64,000 nucleotides of DNA from Lewinellaceae bacterium (GCA_020636215.1 JACJYG010000006.1:1-64000); one strand, 5' to 3'; positions 36,264-46,682 are shown, counted from the stretch's first letter. Notes: generated by a model not told the origin, from the sequence alone. Numbers and translations are program-made.

Positions 36264-36575
36264 GGAACTGTTCAAAGTTTATCCGGCTTACAGAGATTTA
36301 CCCGGCCCTGTTCAAGGTTTCAGGTTTATTTCATCAGTCGCTTCGCTCGTGTCACGTTAAAAGTTGCCTTGGAAATCAAGGGGTTACGGGTGCTGCGACA
36401 CACTTTAATGAACAGTCTCCCCACAAGACAAACAAGACAAATAAGACCCACAAGACCCACAAGACGCACAAGACAAACAAGACGCACAAGACAAACAAGA
36501 CCCACAAGACAAACAAGACCCACAAGACAAACAAGGCCTAATCCCAATGTTTATCCAGAAAAAAGCCTAACCAAC
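36264..36575. other. Kinase-regulator spacer, 312 bp
   Basis: The first 160 bases show no promoter or gene. The rest is taken up by a 9-bp tandem array (36423-36538), then 37 bases to the regulator start. Confidence 0.6.
36423..36538. repeat. 9-bp tandem repeat array (ACAAGACNN)
   Basis: About 13 units of ACAAGAC plus AA, CC or GC run just before the response-regulator gene. Units of nine keep any reading frame, and the frame in phase with the regulator stays open through the array, encoding Thr-Arg-(Gln/Pro) repeats. The family-length start at 36576 makes translation of the array unlikely. Confidence 0.9.
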
Positions 36576-37316
36576 ATGAAAGCTATCATTGTCGACGACG
36601 AACTGTACTGTACGGAGCTACTTTCCGCCCTGCTGGCCAAGCACTGCCCTGAGGTAGAGGTTATGGCGGAATATAATGACCCGCAGAAGGCGGCGGAAGC
36701 AATCCGCACGGAGCCGCCCGATCTATTATTTCTCGACATCGAAATGCCCCGCCTCAACGGGTTTGATTTGTTGGAGCGGGTGAAGCCCATCAACTTTCAG
36801 GTTATCTTCACCACGGCATACAATCAATATGCTCTGCGCGCCATCAAAATCAGTGCGCTGGACTATCTGCTCAAACCCATAGATACGGAAGAATTGTCCG
36901 TAGCCGTGCGCAAAGCCCATGAAAGGTTGCAGGCGCCTGACTGGAACCAGTTTGAACTTATGGAGCGTACCCGCATCAGTGGCGAGCCGCCAAAGATTAT
37001 CGCGCTTTCCACCCTGGACGGCCTGCATTTCGTGGAGGTGGCAGATATTATCTATTGCCAGAGTGAGGGCAGTTATACGAACTTACATTTCCTGAATGGG
37101 GAAAGTATGTTGCTTTCGAAACCCATCAAAGATGTTGGCGAGCTGCTGACCCCGGCGGGTTTCCTGCGCGTTCACAATTCCTACCTTATCAACCTCAGTC
37201 ATATCAAAAAATATATCCGAGGAGAAGGCGGTGAGATTATTATGAAAAACGATCACCACGTTCCGGTAGCGCGAAGCAAAAAAGCGGAATTCCTGGATAG
37301 GATTGCGAAGCTATAG
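36576..37316 (+). CDS. LytTR-family response regulator
   Basis: The 246-aa product is taken from the ATG at 36576 (MKAIIVDDELYCTELLS). The receiver domain shows acidic D7/D8, phospho-acceptor D54 (LLFLDIEMPR) and K100 (LDYLLKPID). The LytTR DNA-binding domain covers about 145-245 with CQSEGSYTNLHFLNGE and FLRVHNSYLINLSHIKKYIR. It pairs with the LytS-type kinase upstream. LytTR proteins bind two direct repeats about two helical turns apart, which suits the 28-bp elements upstream of the kinase and of the sigma gene. Confidence 0.94.
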   Translation: MKAIIVDDELYCTELLSALLAKHCPEVEVMAEYNDPQKAAEAIRTEPPDLLFLDIEMPRLNGFDLLERVKPINFQVIFTTAYNQYALRAIKISALDYLLKPIDTEELSVAVRKAHERLQAPDWNQFELMERTRISGEPPKIIALSTLDGLHFVEVADIIYCQSEGSYTNLHFLNGESMLLSKPIKDVGELLTPAGFLRVHNSYLINLSHIKKYIRGEGGEIIMKNDHHVPVARSKKAEFLDRIAKL

Positions 37317-37494
37317 CGTCTTAGGGTATCGTTATTGGGTTAAATTGTGGGCAACTGGCAAGAAGCACTACTTCAATCCCAACCATCCAGCAATTCAACC
37401 ATTCAACCATTTATTCCCCTCGTCCCCGCGGCCTGTTGCTCATTCTGTTTGTCTTATTGGCCAAAATCAATTCATCACCAAAAAGACAATCGAC

Positions 37495-38568
37495 ATGAGA
37501 ATGGCTGTTTTACTTTTCGTTGTTACGGCTGTTGCCAGTTCCCTGGGCGCTCAGCCAGCATTGACCAGTGAGTACTTTCCAAAACTTGGCGTCATCCAGA
37601 CGGTGACGGCGATAGATCCCGGCAGCTTGCCGGGGGACTTTGCCACTGGGCCGAATCAGGTTTGGAACCTGCAGGATATTCAGGCTTACGAAGGTGCGCC
37701 CCCCACCACTTTCGAGTACATCGACCCGGTGATCACGCCCTATGCGGATGCATTTGGAAATGCAAATGTCTGCAGTTTGATTACCGATACGCTTTCTTAT
37801 TTTGCTTATTTTAAGGTCGATGCAGCACGTTGGGATTATCTGGGTGTGGGCACGGATTTTGGCCCAATCGTGTTTGATGACCCAATGACTATGTTGAAAC
37901 CGATGAACTTTGGCGAGTCTTTTAAAGACACGGCATCGTCCACTCTGGAATATCCGGATTTCGGCTACTACCAGTTCATTACCCAGCAGGTTTGGTATCG
38001 GGCTTATGGAACCCTGAAGCTGCCGCAGGGCGATTTTTCACAGGTGATCCTGGTAGAGTCCCATCAGGAAGAAGTCGACAGCCTGACGATTCCGTCGGAA
38101 GGTTATTACTCCATTGATACTATATTCACAACAACCTGGACCTGGTACAAAGCAGGCGTAACCAATCCCCTGGGGACGTACAGTGTAAGCAACGCCCGCA
38201 CCAAAACGGTTGCTCCCGGAGAAGAACCTTATTATTCGGTATCGCAGGATGAACCGGATGCCCAGTTTGACCTTAATGTTACTACCGGCCTTTTTGAGCA
38301 GCCCCGGCAGCCGATCGGCGAGATGATGGTTTTTCCCAACCCTACTTCAGAAGCCGCCTGGCTCAAGGTAGAATCCAGCCGGAACGATCCCAATGTACAG
38401 CTCACAATTCTTGACGCCAGTGGCAGCGTAGTGCGGAAAGAAAACACGTCCCTATCCCAGGGGTATAACGAAATTCCACTGAATGCCGTTGGCCTGCCAG
38501 CTGGCGTATACCTGATATCCCTCGTCAGTGGAGGGCAGGCGCAAAGCGTCCGGATGATCGTGAAGTAA
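37495..38568 (+). CDS. T9SS-sorted secreted protein, function unknown
   Basis: The 357-aa product is taken from the ATG at 37495 (a second ATG is at 37501), giving signal peptide MRMAVLLFVVTAVASSLGAQ. The body (about 22-270) matches nothing I can name. The C-terminal 80 residues are a type IX secretion sorting domain: MMVFPNPTSEAAWLKVE, ILDASGSVVRKE, LPAGVYLISL and a final VRMIVK. It is exported across the outer membrane and anchored or released. It lies downstream of the LytTR gene and may be a target or output of that system; that is inference. Confidence 0.85.
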   Translation: MRMAVLLFVVTAVASSLGAQPALTSEYFPKLGVIQTVTAIDPGSLPGDFATGPNQVWNLQDIQAYEGAPPTTFEYIDPVITPYADAFGNANVCSLITDTLSYFAYFKVDAARWDYLGVGTDFGPIVFDDPMTMLKPMNFGESFKDTASSTLEYPDFGYYQFITQQVWYRAYGTLKLPQGDFSQVILVESHQEEVDSLTIPSEGYYSIDTIFTTTWTWYKAGVTNPLGTYSVSNARTKTVAPGEEPYYSVSQDEPDAQFDLNVTTGLFEQPRQPIGEMMVFPNPTSEAAWLKVESSRNDPNVQLTILDASGSVVRKENTSLSQGYNEIPLNAVGLPAGVYLISLVSGGQAQSVRMIVK

Positions 38569-38623
38569 GGCCAGGGTTCCCTTGACTAATATAGTTTGAG
38601 CTAAGTTGTGCCTGTAATAGTTT

Positions 38624-38661
38624 AAAAGGTTTAGAGGGTTTAGAGGGTTTAGAGGGTTTAG
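38624..38661. repeat. 9-bp tandem repeat (TTAGAGGGT)
   Basis: Three to four copies of TTAGAGGGT with one degenerate leading copy. It is one of the window's gene-proximal arrays, here between a stop codon and a terminator. Confidence 0.85.
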
Positions 38662-38761
38662 AAAAGGCTGGTTTCTGAGCCACCTTTGGGGATGTTGAGA
38701 ATTAGCGACTAATTCCCCTTAACTCTCTCCAGCTTCTCAATATTAGATTTTCCATCAAAAG

Positions 38762-38802
38762 GAGCCGTTCCTTCGAAGTAAGGAGCGGCTCTCTTGTTTT
38801 TT
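38762..38802 (+). terminator. Intrinsic terminator after T9SS-sorted protein gene
   Basis: GAGCCGTTCCTT (38762-38773) pairs with AAGGAGCGGCTC (38780-38791), one G-T pair, over loop CGAAGT, followed by TCTTGTTTTTT. It has all the parts of a strong terminator and separates the secreted-protein gene from the ECF sigma transcript. Confidence 0.92.
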
Positions 38803-38807
38803 GCAAA

Positions 38808-38835
38808 TTATAAACCCAATCCCGCCAATTATAAA
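38808..38835 (+). promoter_or_regulatory. Putative operator, copy 2 (upstream of ECF sigma gene)
   Basis: The element lies right after the terminator and 30 bp before the -7 box. It differs from copy 1 (33066-33093) at five of 28 positions, all transitions. The matched core includes CCCAATC and CCAATTATAAA. Confidence 0.65.
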
Positions 38836-38865
38836 AGCTCAATTTTCCCGCTTTCTCTTTGGGGG

Positions 38866-38873
38866 TACCTTTG
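38866..38873 (+). promoter_or_regulatory. -7 box of ECF sigma promoter
   Basis: A perfect TACCTTTG 52 bases before the ATG. Upstream TTTT at 38843-38846 is a poor -33 match, which would fit an activator-dependent promoter. Confidence 0.7.
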
Positions 38874-38925
38874 TCCCATCAAGTAATTGATAACACAAAA
38901 CCCAATACTTAAATTATCACCCGAC

Positions 38926-39537
38926 ATGCCAATCACATCATTGAAAACCGAGGCGGTAAAGCGTTCCGCCAACCCATCTGACGAGACTTTAATTGAGTTG
39001 GCCCTGCAGGGCAGCCAGCAGGCTTACACCCTGCTGGCCTACCGCCACGAAGCCCTCTTGCGGGCCGTAATCCGGCGTTATTTCACTGACCCCAACGAGA
39101 TCGAGGAGGCTTTGCAGGATACCTACATCCGCGCCTTTCAGTCCATGTCCGGCTTTCGGGGCGACAGCAAGTTTAGCTCCTGGTTGTACCGCATTGCTTT
39201 TTCGGTGGCGATCAACCGCCTGAAAAGCAATCAGCGGCAAGCCCAAAGGCAGGATAACAGTATCGGCCTGGAAAAGCTGAATATTGGCTACACACCGGAA
39301 GAAATGAATCGGGTGGAAAAGGAGGAGACCCGCCGCTGGCTCCTGCAGGCCATGACCCTGCTTGGAGATCACGATGCCTGGGTCTTGCAACTGTTCTACC
39401 TGGAAGAACAATCCATCCAGGAGATCTGCCGGGCCTCTGGTTGGACCGAGTCGAACGTCAAAAGCAAGCTATCCCGCGCCCGTCAGCGCCTGCGCGCCAT
39501 CATCGAGACGCAGTTTTCCAGGCATCTGATGAATTGA
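38926..39537 (+). CDS. ECF-type RNA polymerase sigma-70 factor
   Basis: The 203-aa product is taken from the ATG at 38926 (MPITSLKTEAVKRSANP); an in-frame TTG at 38887 is rejected. Region 2 shows DPNEIEEALQDTYIRAF and FSSWLYRIAFSVAINRLKS; region 4 shows LFYLEEQSIQEICRASG and ESNVKSKLSRARQRLRA. No anti-sigma gene adjoins it. It follows a terminator and its own promoter, so it is separately controlled and may be driven by the upstream LytTR system. Confidence 0.93.
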   Translation: MPITSLKTEAVKRSANPSDETLIELALQGSQQAYTLLAYRHEALLRAVIRRYFTDPNEIEEALQDTYIRAFQSMSGFRGDSKFSSWLYRIAFSVAINRLKSNQRQAQRQDNSIGLEKLNIGYTPEEMNRVEKEETRRWLLQAMTLLGDHDAWVLQLFYLEEQSIQEICRASGWTESNVKSKLSRARQRLRAIIETQFSRHLMN

Positions 39538-39720
39538 AATTGAATCCAGGTGTTACCAGGGTTTGGTGGAGAAGGGGTGGGATAGTTTAGTAAGGTTTAG
39601 TTCTTCATCCGTTCTCTGTCCATTTTTTTCGAATTTTGGAGGCGCCAACTATGCCGGAAGGCCTAGGGTGGCCTCTCCAAAAATGTTTTTTTAGTGATCC
39701 GAAAATTCAAAAACAACGAG

Positions 39721-40260
39721 ATGGACACCATAAGTAATTCGGTAACCGGGCAGCAGCTCGTTTTCCTGCAAACAGGAAAAACTACCAACGGCCGGTTGCT
39801 GGAGATGGAATCCCACTATGGAGCCAGGAGTATAGAGCCGGCGCCTCACTATCACCCCGTACAAACAGAACACTTCAAGGTGCTGGAAGGAGAGATCAGG
39901 GTGCGGGTTAGAGGGGAGGTGTTCAGTTTGAAAAAAGGCGAAGAGATCCTCATTTATCCAGGAGAAGTGCATTCCATGTGGAACCCTGGAGATGAGAAAA
40001 CCATCGTCAACTGGAAAATAGAACCTGCTCTGGAAACAGAAGCTTTCTTCCGTACTGTCTACGGGTTGGCCCGCGACGGTAAAACCAACGAAGCAGGAAT
40101 GCCAGGGCTGCTGCAGGTGGCGCTTCTGGCCGATCAATACGCCAATGAATTCAGGCTGGCGCGGCCGCCTTATTGGGTGCAGCAAATCGTTTTTGGACTG
40201 CTGAAGCCGTTGGCGCGCTTGAAGGGCCTGAAGGCTGTTTATCGGCAATATCTTGAGTAG
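39721..40260 (+). CDS. Cupin-domain protein
   Basis: The 179-aa product is taken from the ATG at 39721 (MDTISNSVTGQQLVFLQ). The cupin motif 1 is PHYHPVQTEHFKVLEGEIRV in part, with H43, H45 and E50 as likely metal ligands, and motif 2 is PGEVHSMWNPG with H84. The last 70 residues are helical and hydrophobic-basic (VFGLLKPLARLKGLKAVYRQ). It could be a small dioxygenase-like or binding protein; the substrate is unknown. Confidence 0.82.
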   Translation: MDTISNSVTGQQLVFLQTGKTTNGRLLEMESHYGARSIEPAPHYHPVQTEHFKVLEGEIRVRVRGEVFSLKKGEEILIYPGEVHSMWNPGDEKTIVNWKIEPALETEAFFRTVYGLARDGKTNEAGMPGLLQVALLADQYANEFRLARPPYWVQQIVFGLLKPLARLKGLKAVYRQYLE

Positions 40261-40352
40261 CCGGGCCACTGGCCGAAAGGTGGGATTTAAAAAATGCCGG
40301 GATAAGAAGATCCGTATAATTTGTAACTTTCCGGAAATAAATCTCGGCTGCT

Positions 40353-41111
40353 ATGTCTCAAAGGATCCTTCAGGCGCTCAACGTTCTCGGCTTCGCCCTG
40401 GTGCTCACCCTGAACACCCTGGCCAACGCGCTGCCCATCAATGGAATGAATACCGGCGAAGTATCGGCCCTGTATCCCAACCTATTCGTCCCGGCCGGGT
40501 TTACCTTCAGCATATGGGGGATTATCTACCTGCTGCTGCTGGGCTTTGTCATTTTTCAGTTTCGAAAGCCTGCCATTGTTCAGCGCATGGGCCCCTGGTT
40601 CTTCCTCTCCTGCCTGTTCAATGCTTCCTGGATACCGGCCTGGCATTATCTGTTGCCTGTACTGTCTTTGTTTATCATGCTGGGCCTGCTGGGCAGCCTG
40701 ATCCTGATCTACCAGAGGGTTTATGCTGCTCCGGCCATTGCTGAAAAGGGCTTCCGCTGGTGGGTTCAATTGCCTTTCAGCGTCTATTTGGGCTGGATCA
40801 CAGTGGCCACTATTGCCAATGTTACAGCTGTTTTGGTACATTTCGGTTGGAACGGCTGGGGAATCAACGCCACAGTTTGGACAGTCGCGATGATTGCGGT
40901 GGCTACCGGGATGGGCCTTTGGTTCACCTGGCGGCAGTCGGATATTTTTTACGCCTTGGTAGTGGTTTGGGCGCTAGTGGGGATTATTGGCGGGCGTAAT
41001 GCTGAAACAGCAGAGATGGGTTATTCCGCTATTATCATCACGGCGGCGGTGGGCATTGGGATGCTGGGGGCAAGTGTGATCCGAAAAAGCATACAGATAC
41101 GGCAAGGGTAA
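40353..41111 (+). CDS. TspO/MBR-like tryptophan-rich membrane protein, long form
   Basis: The 252-aa protein has seven or eight membrane segments. Its family features are FVPAGFTFSIWGIIYLLLL, LFNASWIPAWHY and PFSVYLGWITVATIANV, recalling tryptophan-rich sensory proteins. TspO itself is about 155-160 aa with five helices, so this is a longer relative with extra C-terminal helices. TspO binds porphyrins and related ligands; that role here is inference. A TAACTTTC sequence (40324-40331) is a possible -7 box. Confidence 0.78.
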   Translation: MSQRILQALNVLGFALVLTLNTLANALPINGMNTGEVSALYPNLFVPAGFTFSIWGIIYLLLLGFVIFQFRKPAIVQRMGPWFFLSCLFNASWIPAWHYLLPVLSLFIMLGLLGSLILIYQRVYAAPAIAEKGFRWWVQLPFSVYLGWITVATIANVTAVLVHFGWNGWGINATVWTVAMIAVATGMGLWFTWRQSDIFYALVVVWALVGIIGGRNAETAEMGYSAIIITAAVGIGMLGASVIRKSIQIRQG

Positions 41112-41130
41112 CCCCGGCTTATTGCGCCCC

Positions 41131-41167
41131 GCTTCCCACAACCAGCGCTTACTCTTCGGTGGGAAGC
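41131..41167. terminator. Hairpin between convergent TspO-like and EttA genes
   Basis: GCTTCCCAC (41131-41139) pairs perfectly with GTGGGAAGC (41159-41167) over a 19-nt loop between the two converging stops. There is no clear T tract. Confidence 0.55.
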
Positions 41168-41181
41168 AGGGCATTAGCTAC

Positions 41182-42861
<1,680 letters not shown>

Positions 42862-43116
42862 GGCCTTGTTTTTGAGGCTGCAAATATCTACAATTTGGGT
42901 GGATGGGCAAAGGGTTAGCTGAGCGCTTTTTTTCGAACAATCGTTCTTCGCCTCCCTTAGCCTCTTGCCAGGCTGGTTTTTCTTAAGGACTGGCAAAAGC
43001 GTTATTTCTGGAGGGAAGGCTCCATTTTCGCTACTCTCTTAACTTGAGGCCGTAGCATTTTTGAAATTTATGACGTATCTTAATAAGCGGGGTGTTGCGT
43101 CCAAAACCACCTGCAT

Positions 43117-44991
43117 ATGAGCGCAAAACTCCACAGAGACCTTGGCCTGCTGGAAGTTTCATGCATCTCCGCCGGAGTGATGATCAGTTCCGGGCTGTTT
43201 ATCCTGCCGGCTCTGGCTTACGCCAAAGCGGGGCCGGGGATGGTTATTTCCTACCTTATAAGCAGCTTGATTATCATCCCATCCCTTCTGTCCATCTCGG
43301 AACTGGTGACGGCTATGCCCCGCACCGGCGGCATTTATTATTTCACCGATCGCAGCATGGGCCCTATTATGGGCACGCTGGGCGGGCTGATCGCCTGGAT
43401 AGCACTGGCTTTCAAATCAGCTTTTTCCCTGTTGGCCATTGGCCTGTTCATGGTATTGTTCTATCCGGGCATCGAAAGCTGGCAGGTCAATCTGATTGCC
43501 ACGGCCTGCTGTTTGTTTTTCTGCGTACTCAATATTCTGGGGGTGAAGGTTGCCGGCCGTGCCCAGGTGGGCATAGTCCTGCTGCTGCTGATATTCCTGA
43601 TCGTTTATATTGTCGTGGGTTGTTCTGCAATCGAGGCCTCCCGTTTCCGGCCTTTTGCACCGGGAGGCGTACAACCCATCATTGCGTCGGCGGGACTGAT
43701 CTTTGTGGCTTACGCCGGGACGACAAAAATTGCCGCCATTGCCGGGGAGGTGAAGGACCCGGGCCGGAACCTGCCGCTGGGTATGTTATTCAGCTGGGGC
43801 ATCGTTTCGATCCTGTACGTGCTGGCCACAGTCGTAACGGTGGGCCTGCTGGACGGGGCGGAACTGGCCGGCACGGTGGTGCCCATCTCATTGGGTGGGA
43901 AAGCCGCTTTAGGGGGCCTGGGGCTGGCCATGATGAGCATTGCCGCCCTGCTGGCTTTCGTTTCCACCGGCAATGCCGGCCTGCTGGCGGCTTCGAGGAA
44001 TATCGCTGCGATGGGCCGGGATGGCCTGGTGCCGGGCCTGTTTTTCCATATTTCCCAGCGCAGGATTCCCTGGTTTTCGGTCCTCTTTACCACAGCATTC
44101 ATGGTGGCTTCCATCTGGTTTCTGGGATTGGAGGATTTCGCCAAGACGGCTTCCGCACTCCAGTTGTTGCTTTTTATTTTCGCGAATCTGGCGGTAATCT
44201 TTATGCGGGAGGCCAATATGCAGCACTATCGCCCGCGTTTCCGCTCTCCTTTGTACCCCTGGGTGCAGGGGTTAGGCATTTTGCTGTATGCCATGCTGTT
44301 AACCCAAATGGGCGCCGTTCCGCTGCTGCTGGTCGGAGCTTTTGTATTGTGTGCTCTGGCCTGGTATTTCGGATTTACCCGCCGGCAGATCAAACGGGAA
44401 TACGCCCTGATCTACATCCTGGAACAGATCACCGGGATTCAGTCTACCGACCAGATGCTGGAGGAAGAACTGCGGGAAATTCTCATCGAACGGGACGATA
44501 TCACCCGCGAACGCTTCCAGCATATCCTGGAGCGTTGCCCGATACTCGACTTGCAAAAACCAATGGCTGCCACGGGCCTGGCTGAATTCGCTGCCGGAGA
44601 GCTGGCAGCCGGACTGAAAATGCGGCCGGCGAAATTATATCGTGCATTTATGAGAAGGTACGGGAATACCGAAGCGGTATTCGAAGCCGGGGTGGCCTTC
44701 CTCTCCCTGGAGCTGCCCGGCCGCAACAAATTCGGCATGATGATGATCCGGGATAAGCAGGGTATTGCTTTTTCCAGGGATCACCCGCCAGCCCAGGCCG
44801 CTGTCATCACCCTGCACTCACACGACCTGTGGGCCTTCAACTTCCACGCCCTGGCCTGGGTCGTGGAAATGGCAGAGCAGCCCGGCTTTCATGAGCAATG
44901 GCAGGAAGCCCGGGATGAAGTGGAGTTGCGGGAGGTGGTGCTGGAAGGCATGGCGGAGGATTCAGTTGGCAGTATATCAGTTCGTCAGTAA
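43117..44991 (+). CDS. APC-family amino-acid permease with cytosolic C-terminal domain
   Basis: The 624-aa protein begins with about 12 membrane helices (1-425); GVMISSGLFILPALAYAKAGPG in overlapping parts is the APC helix-1 signature and PRTGGIYYFTDRSMGP matches helix 3. Residues about 430-624 are soluble. The final part (from FGMMMIRDKQGIAFSRDH to ELREVVLEGM) resembles fructose-type PTS EIIA domains in layout, but the usual PHAR phospho-His motif is not clear, so this is only a suggestion. It probably takes up amino acids with H+ or Na+. Confidence 0.85.
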   Translation: MSAKLHRDLGLLEVSCISAGVMISSGLFILPALAYAKAGPGMVISYLISSLIIIPSLLSISELVTAMPRTGGIYYFTDRSMGPIMGTLGGLIAWIALAFKSAFSLLAIGLFMVLFYPGIESWQVNLIATACCLFFCVLNILGVKVAGRAQVGIVLLLLIFLIVYIVVGCSAIEASRFRPFAPGGVQPIIASAGLIFVAYAGTTKIAAIAGEVKDPGRNLPLGMLFSWGIVSILYVLATVVTVGLLDGAELAGTVVPISLGGKAALGGLGLAMMSIAALLAFVSTGNAGLLAASRNIAAMGRDGLVPGLFFHISQRRIPWFSVLFTTAFMVASIWFLGLEDFAKTASALQLLLFIFANLAVIFMREANMQHYRPRFRSPLYPWVQGLGILLYAMLLTQMGAVPLLLVGAFVLCALAWYFGFTRRQIKREYALIYILEQITGIQSTDQMLEEELREILIERDDITRERFQHILERCPILDLQKPMAATGLAEFAAGELAAGLKMRPAKLYRAFMRRYGNTEAVFEAGVAFLSLELPGRNKFGMMMIRDKQGIAFSRDHPPAQAAVITLHSHDLWAFNFHALAWVVEMAEQPGFHEQWQEARDEVELREVVLEGMAEDSVGSISVRQ

Positions 44992-45440
44992 TCAGTGCCC
45001 CGGTTTGCCGGTTTTTGAGTGGGCGCAGCCGGCTTTGCTTCGCTGATCATCTGGAATTCATTGGTGTTGCTGATCGACCTGCTCCTGTTGAAGTACTTCA
45101 GGAAAATGCAGGAGGCTACCCTGAACGCATAGCCGGTCTTCAAGGTAATGAATGGTTGAATGGCCGGATGGTTGAATGGCTGCCCCCCCACATGCCAAGG
45201 CGCCGATCCCGGCCTCCTTTTGTCGGTAAGGGATTTCGCTTCGCTCAACGTGTTGACCTTCCGACCTGTTGACCTTCCGACCTTCCGACCTTCCGACCTT
45301 TCGACCTTCCGACCTGCTGACCTTCCTACCTTTCGACCTTATGACCTTCCGACCTTACGACCTGTTGACCTTCCGACCTTCCGACCTGTTGACCTTTCCA
45401 CTTTTTACCCCTATCATTGCAGTACACAATTTGGACACCC
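44992..45440. other. Spacer of 449 bp with repeat array
   Basis: It holds AATGGTTGAATGGC-type words (45147-45182) and an 18-unit octamer array (45255-45398). Open frames crossing the array give only repeated Pro-Thr-Phe/Leu-Asp words and are not accepted as genes. No terminator or -7 box was recognised. Confidence 0.6.
45255..45398. repeat. 8-bp tandem array (GACCTTNN x18)
   Basis: Eighteen contiguous octamers, mostly GACCTTCC with variants GACCTGTT, GACCTTTC, GACCTTAT and others. It ends 42 bases before the protease gene start. It is the largest of the gene-proximal arrays seen. Confidence 0.93.
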
Positions 45441-46616
45441 ATGTCTCGGAAATCACTGCTCTTTCTGTTGCTGCTTCTGCTATTTACACAGTGCACCAGC
45501 ACCAGGAAACTCTTACAGGCCGGCGAAATCGCCAAAGCGGATCTGACGCAACCCCTGGCATTCGACTATTACAATAAGCTGCTTTTCGTCGACGTAGAGG
45601 TCAACGGCCAGCCCCGGCGTTTTATCATCGACAGCGGAGCGCCGAATGTGGTTGACCGGCGGCTAAAGGAGGAACTGCAACTCCAGCCCGTGAAGAAAGA
45701 CAAGGTCACCGATTCGCAGAACAACCACTCGGAACTGGAATTCGTCACCATCGAAAGCCTGGCTTTTGCCGGAGTGGAAGCCCGCAATTCCACCGCCATC
45801 GTTGCTGACCTCAGCCTCTTCCACTGCCTGGGCATCGATGGCTTGCTCGGCGCCAATGTGATGCGGCATTTCGACTGGGAAGTCGACTACCAACAGCAAC
45901 AGGCTCGCCTGTATCCCAAAGACGGACAGCAAAGATGGGACACCTTGTACGAGATCGCCATGCCCTTCACCGTCAAGACACAAGGCACACCTGACCTGGA
46001 GGTGCGGGCGCCAGGCTGGTGGAAGGCCGGCGGCGTTACACTCGACCTGGGGTCCACCGGAGGGATATCGATCCACCGATCGGATAAACTACAATTGCCG
46101 CGGGACAGCAGCGCTACCTTTGCCTTTGGCCAGGACTCCAAGGGCATCTACGGCGCCAATACGGATACTACCTTTTACATTCTGATGGACAGCCTGCTCA
46201 TCGGCGGGCAGCTCTTCCAGCCGGCCCTGGTTGCCGCATCCAATACCAGCAACAAGATCGGCAACAGCTTCTGGGAGCAGTATAAACTGCTCATCAGTTG
46301 GCGGGACAACCGCCTGTACCTCAGCCCGCGGGAGGTGATAGCGCCACAGTTGCCATCGGACCTGCTTGCGCTGGGTTTCGAAGACGGGGCCGTCCTCGTC
46401 CTGGCTACCTATGAAAATCTGGGACGGTTGAACGATCAGCTGGAATTCGGTGATGTGGTCATTCAGGTTAATGGTGTGGATACGGAGGGCATCAGCGTGG
46501 AGGATTATTGTGCGCTGCGAGAACAGGAGTGGGAAACCCTCGAGCTGAAGGTTCGCAAAAAGGAAGGCGAGGCGCTTGTGGGGATAACGCTCCGGAAGGG
46601 GGAGGTGGAGTGGTAA
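45441..46616 (+). CDS. Retropepsin-like aspartic protease lipoprotein with PDZ domain
   Basis: The 391-aa product is taken from the ATG at 45441, giving a lipoprotein signal peptide with Cys18 (FTQC). D64-S65-G66 in FIIDSGAPNVVD is the aspartic-protease active site; GIDGLLGANVMRHFDWEVDY follows, as in bacterial retropepsin-like proteins. A second DSG-like site (LDLGSTGGISIH, about 195) may complete a two-lobed fold with Asp-Leu-Gly. The C-terminal 75 residues look like a PDZ domain (LGRLNDQLEFGDVVIQVNG). It is probably membrane-anchored and faces the periplasm or outside. Confidence 0.85.
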   Translation: MSRKSLLFLLLLLLFTQCTSTRKLLQAGEIAKADLTQPLAFDYYNKLLFVDVEVNGQPRRFIIDSGAPNVVDRRLKEELQLQPVKKDKVTDSQNNHSELEFVTIESLAFAGVEARNSTAIVADLSLFHCLGIDGLLGANVMRHFDWEVDYQQQQARLYPKDGQQRWDTLYEIAMPFTVKTQGTPDLEVRAPGWWKAGGVTLDLGSTGGISIHRSDKLQLPRDSSATFAFGQDSKGIYGANTDTTFYILMDSLLIGGQLFQPALVAASNTSNKIGNSFWEQYKLLISWRDNRLYLSPREVIAPQLPSDLLALGFEDGAVLVLATYENLGRLNDQLEFGDVVIQVNGVDTEGISVEDYCALREQEWETLELKVRKKEGEALVGITLRKGEVEW

Positions 46617-46682
46617 ATCAGCACGTCACAGGCGAGCCACCCCGTGACTGGCCAGCAAAGCATTCAAAACAAGCACATAGCT

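Larger units (their letters stand above)
38569..38925. other. Spacer before ECF sigma gene, 357 bp
   Basis: It holds, in order, a 9-bp TTAGAGGGT array (about 38624-38661), an intrinsic terminator (38762-38802), the 28-bp putative operator copy 2 (38808-38835) and the promoter (38866-38873). No gene was seen. Confidence 0.7.

Noticed and set aside
36423..36538. CRISPR-like array
   Set aside because: Units are 9 bp and contiguous with no spacers; no cas genes are near.
43092..44585. 497-codon plus-strand frame overlapping the APC permease
   Set aside because: It is a shifted frame of the permease gene, Gly/Arg/His-rich without membrane helices; the permease frame has the real signatures.
45160..45577. 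Open frames through the octamer array as a repeat protein
   Set aside because: The frames exist because eight-base units rotate through all frames without stops; no start context, signal peptide or family supports translation.
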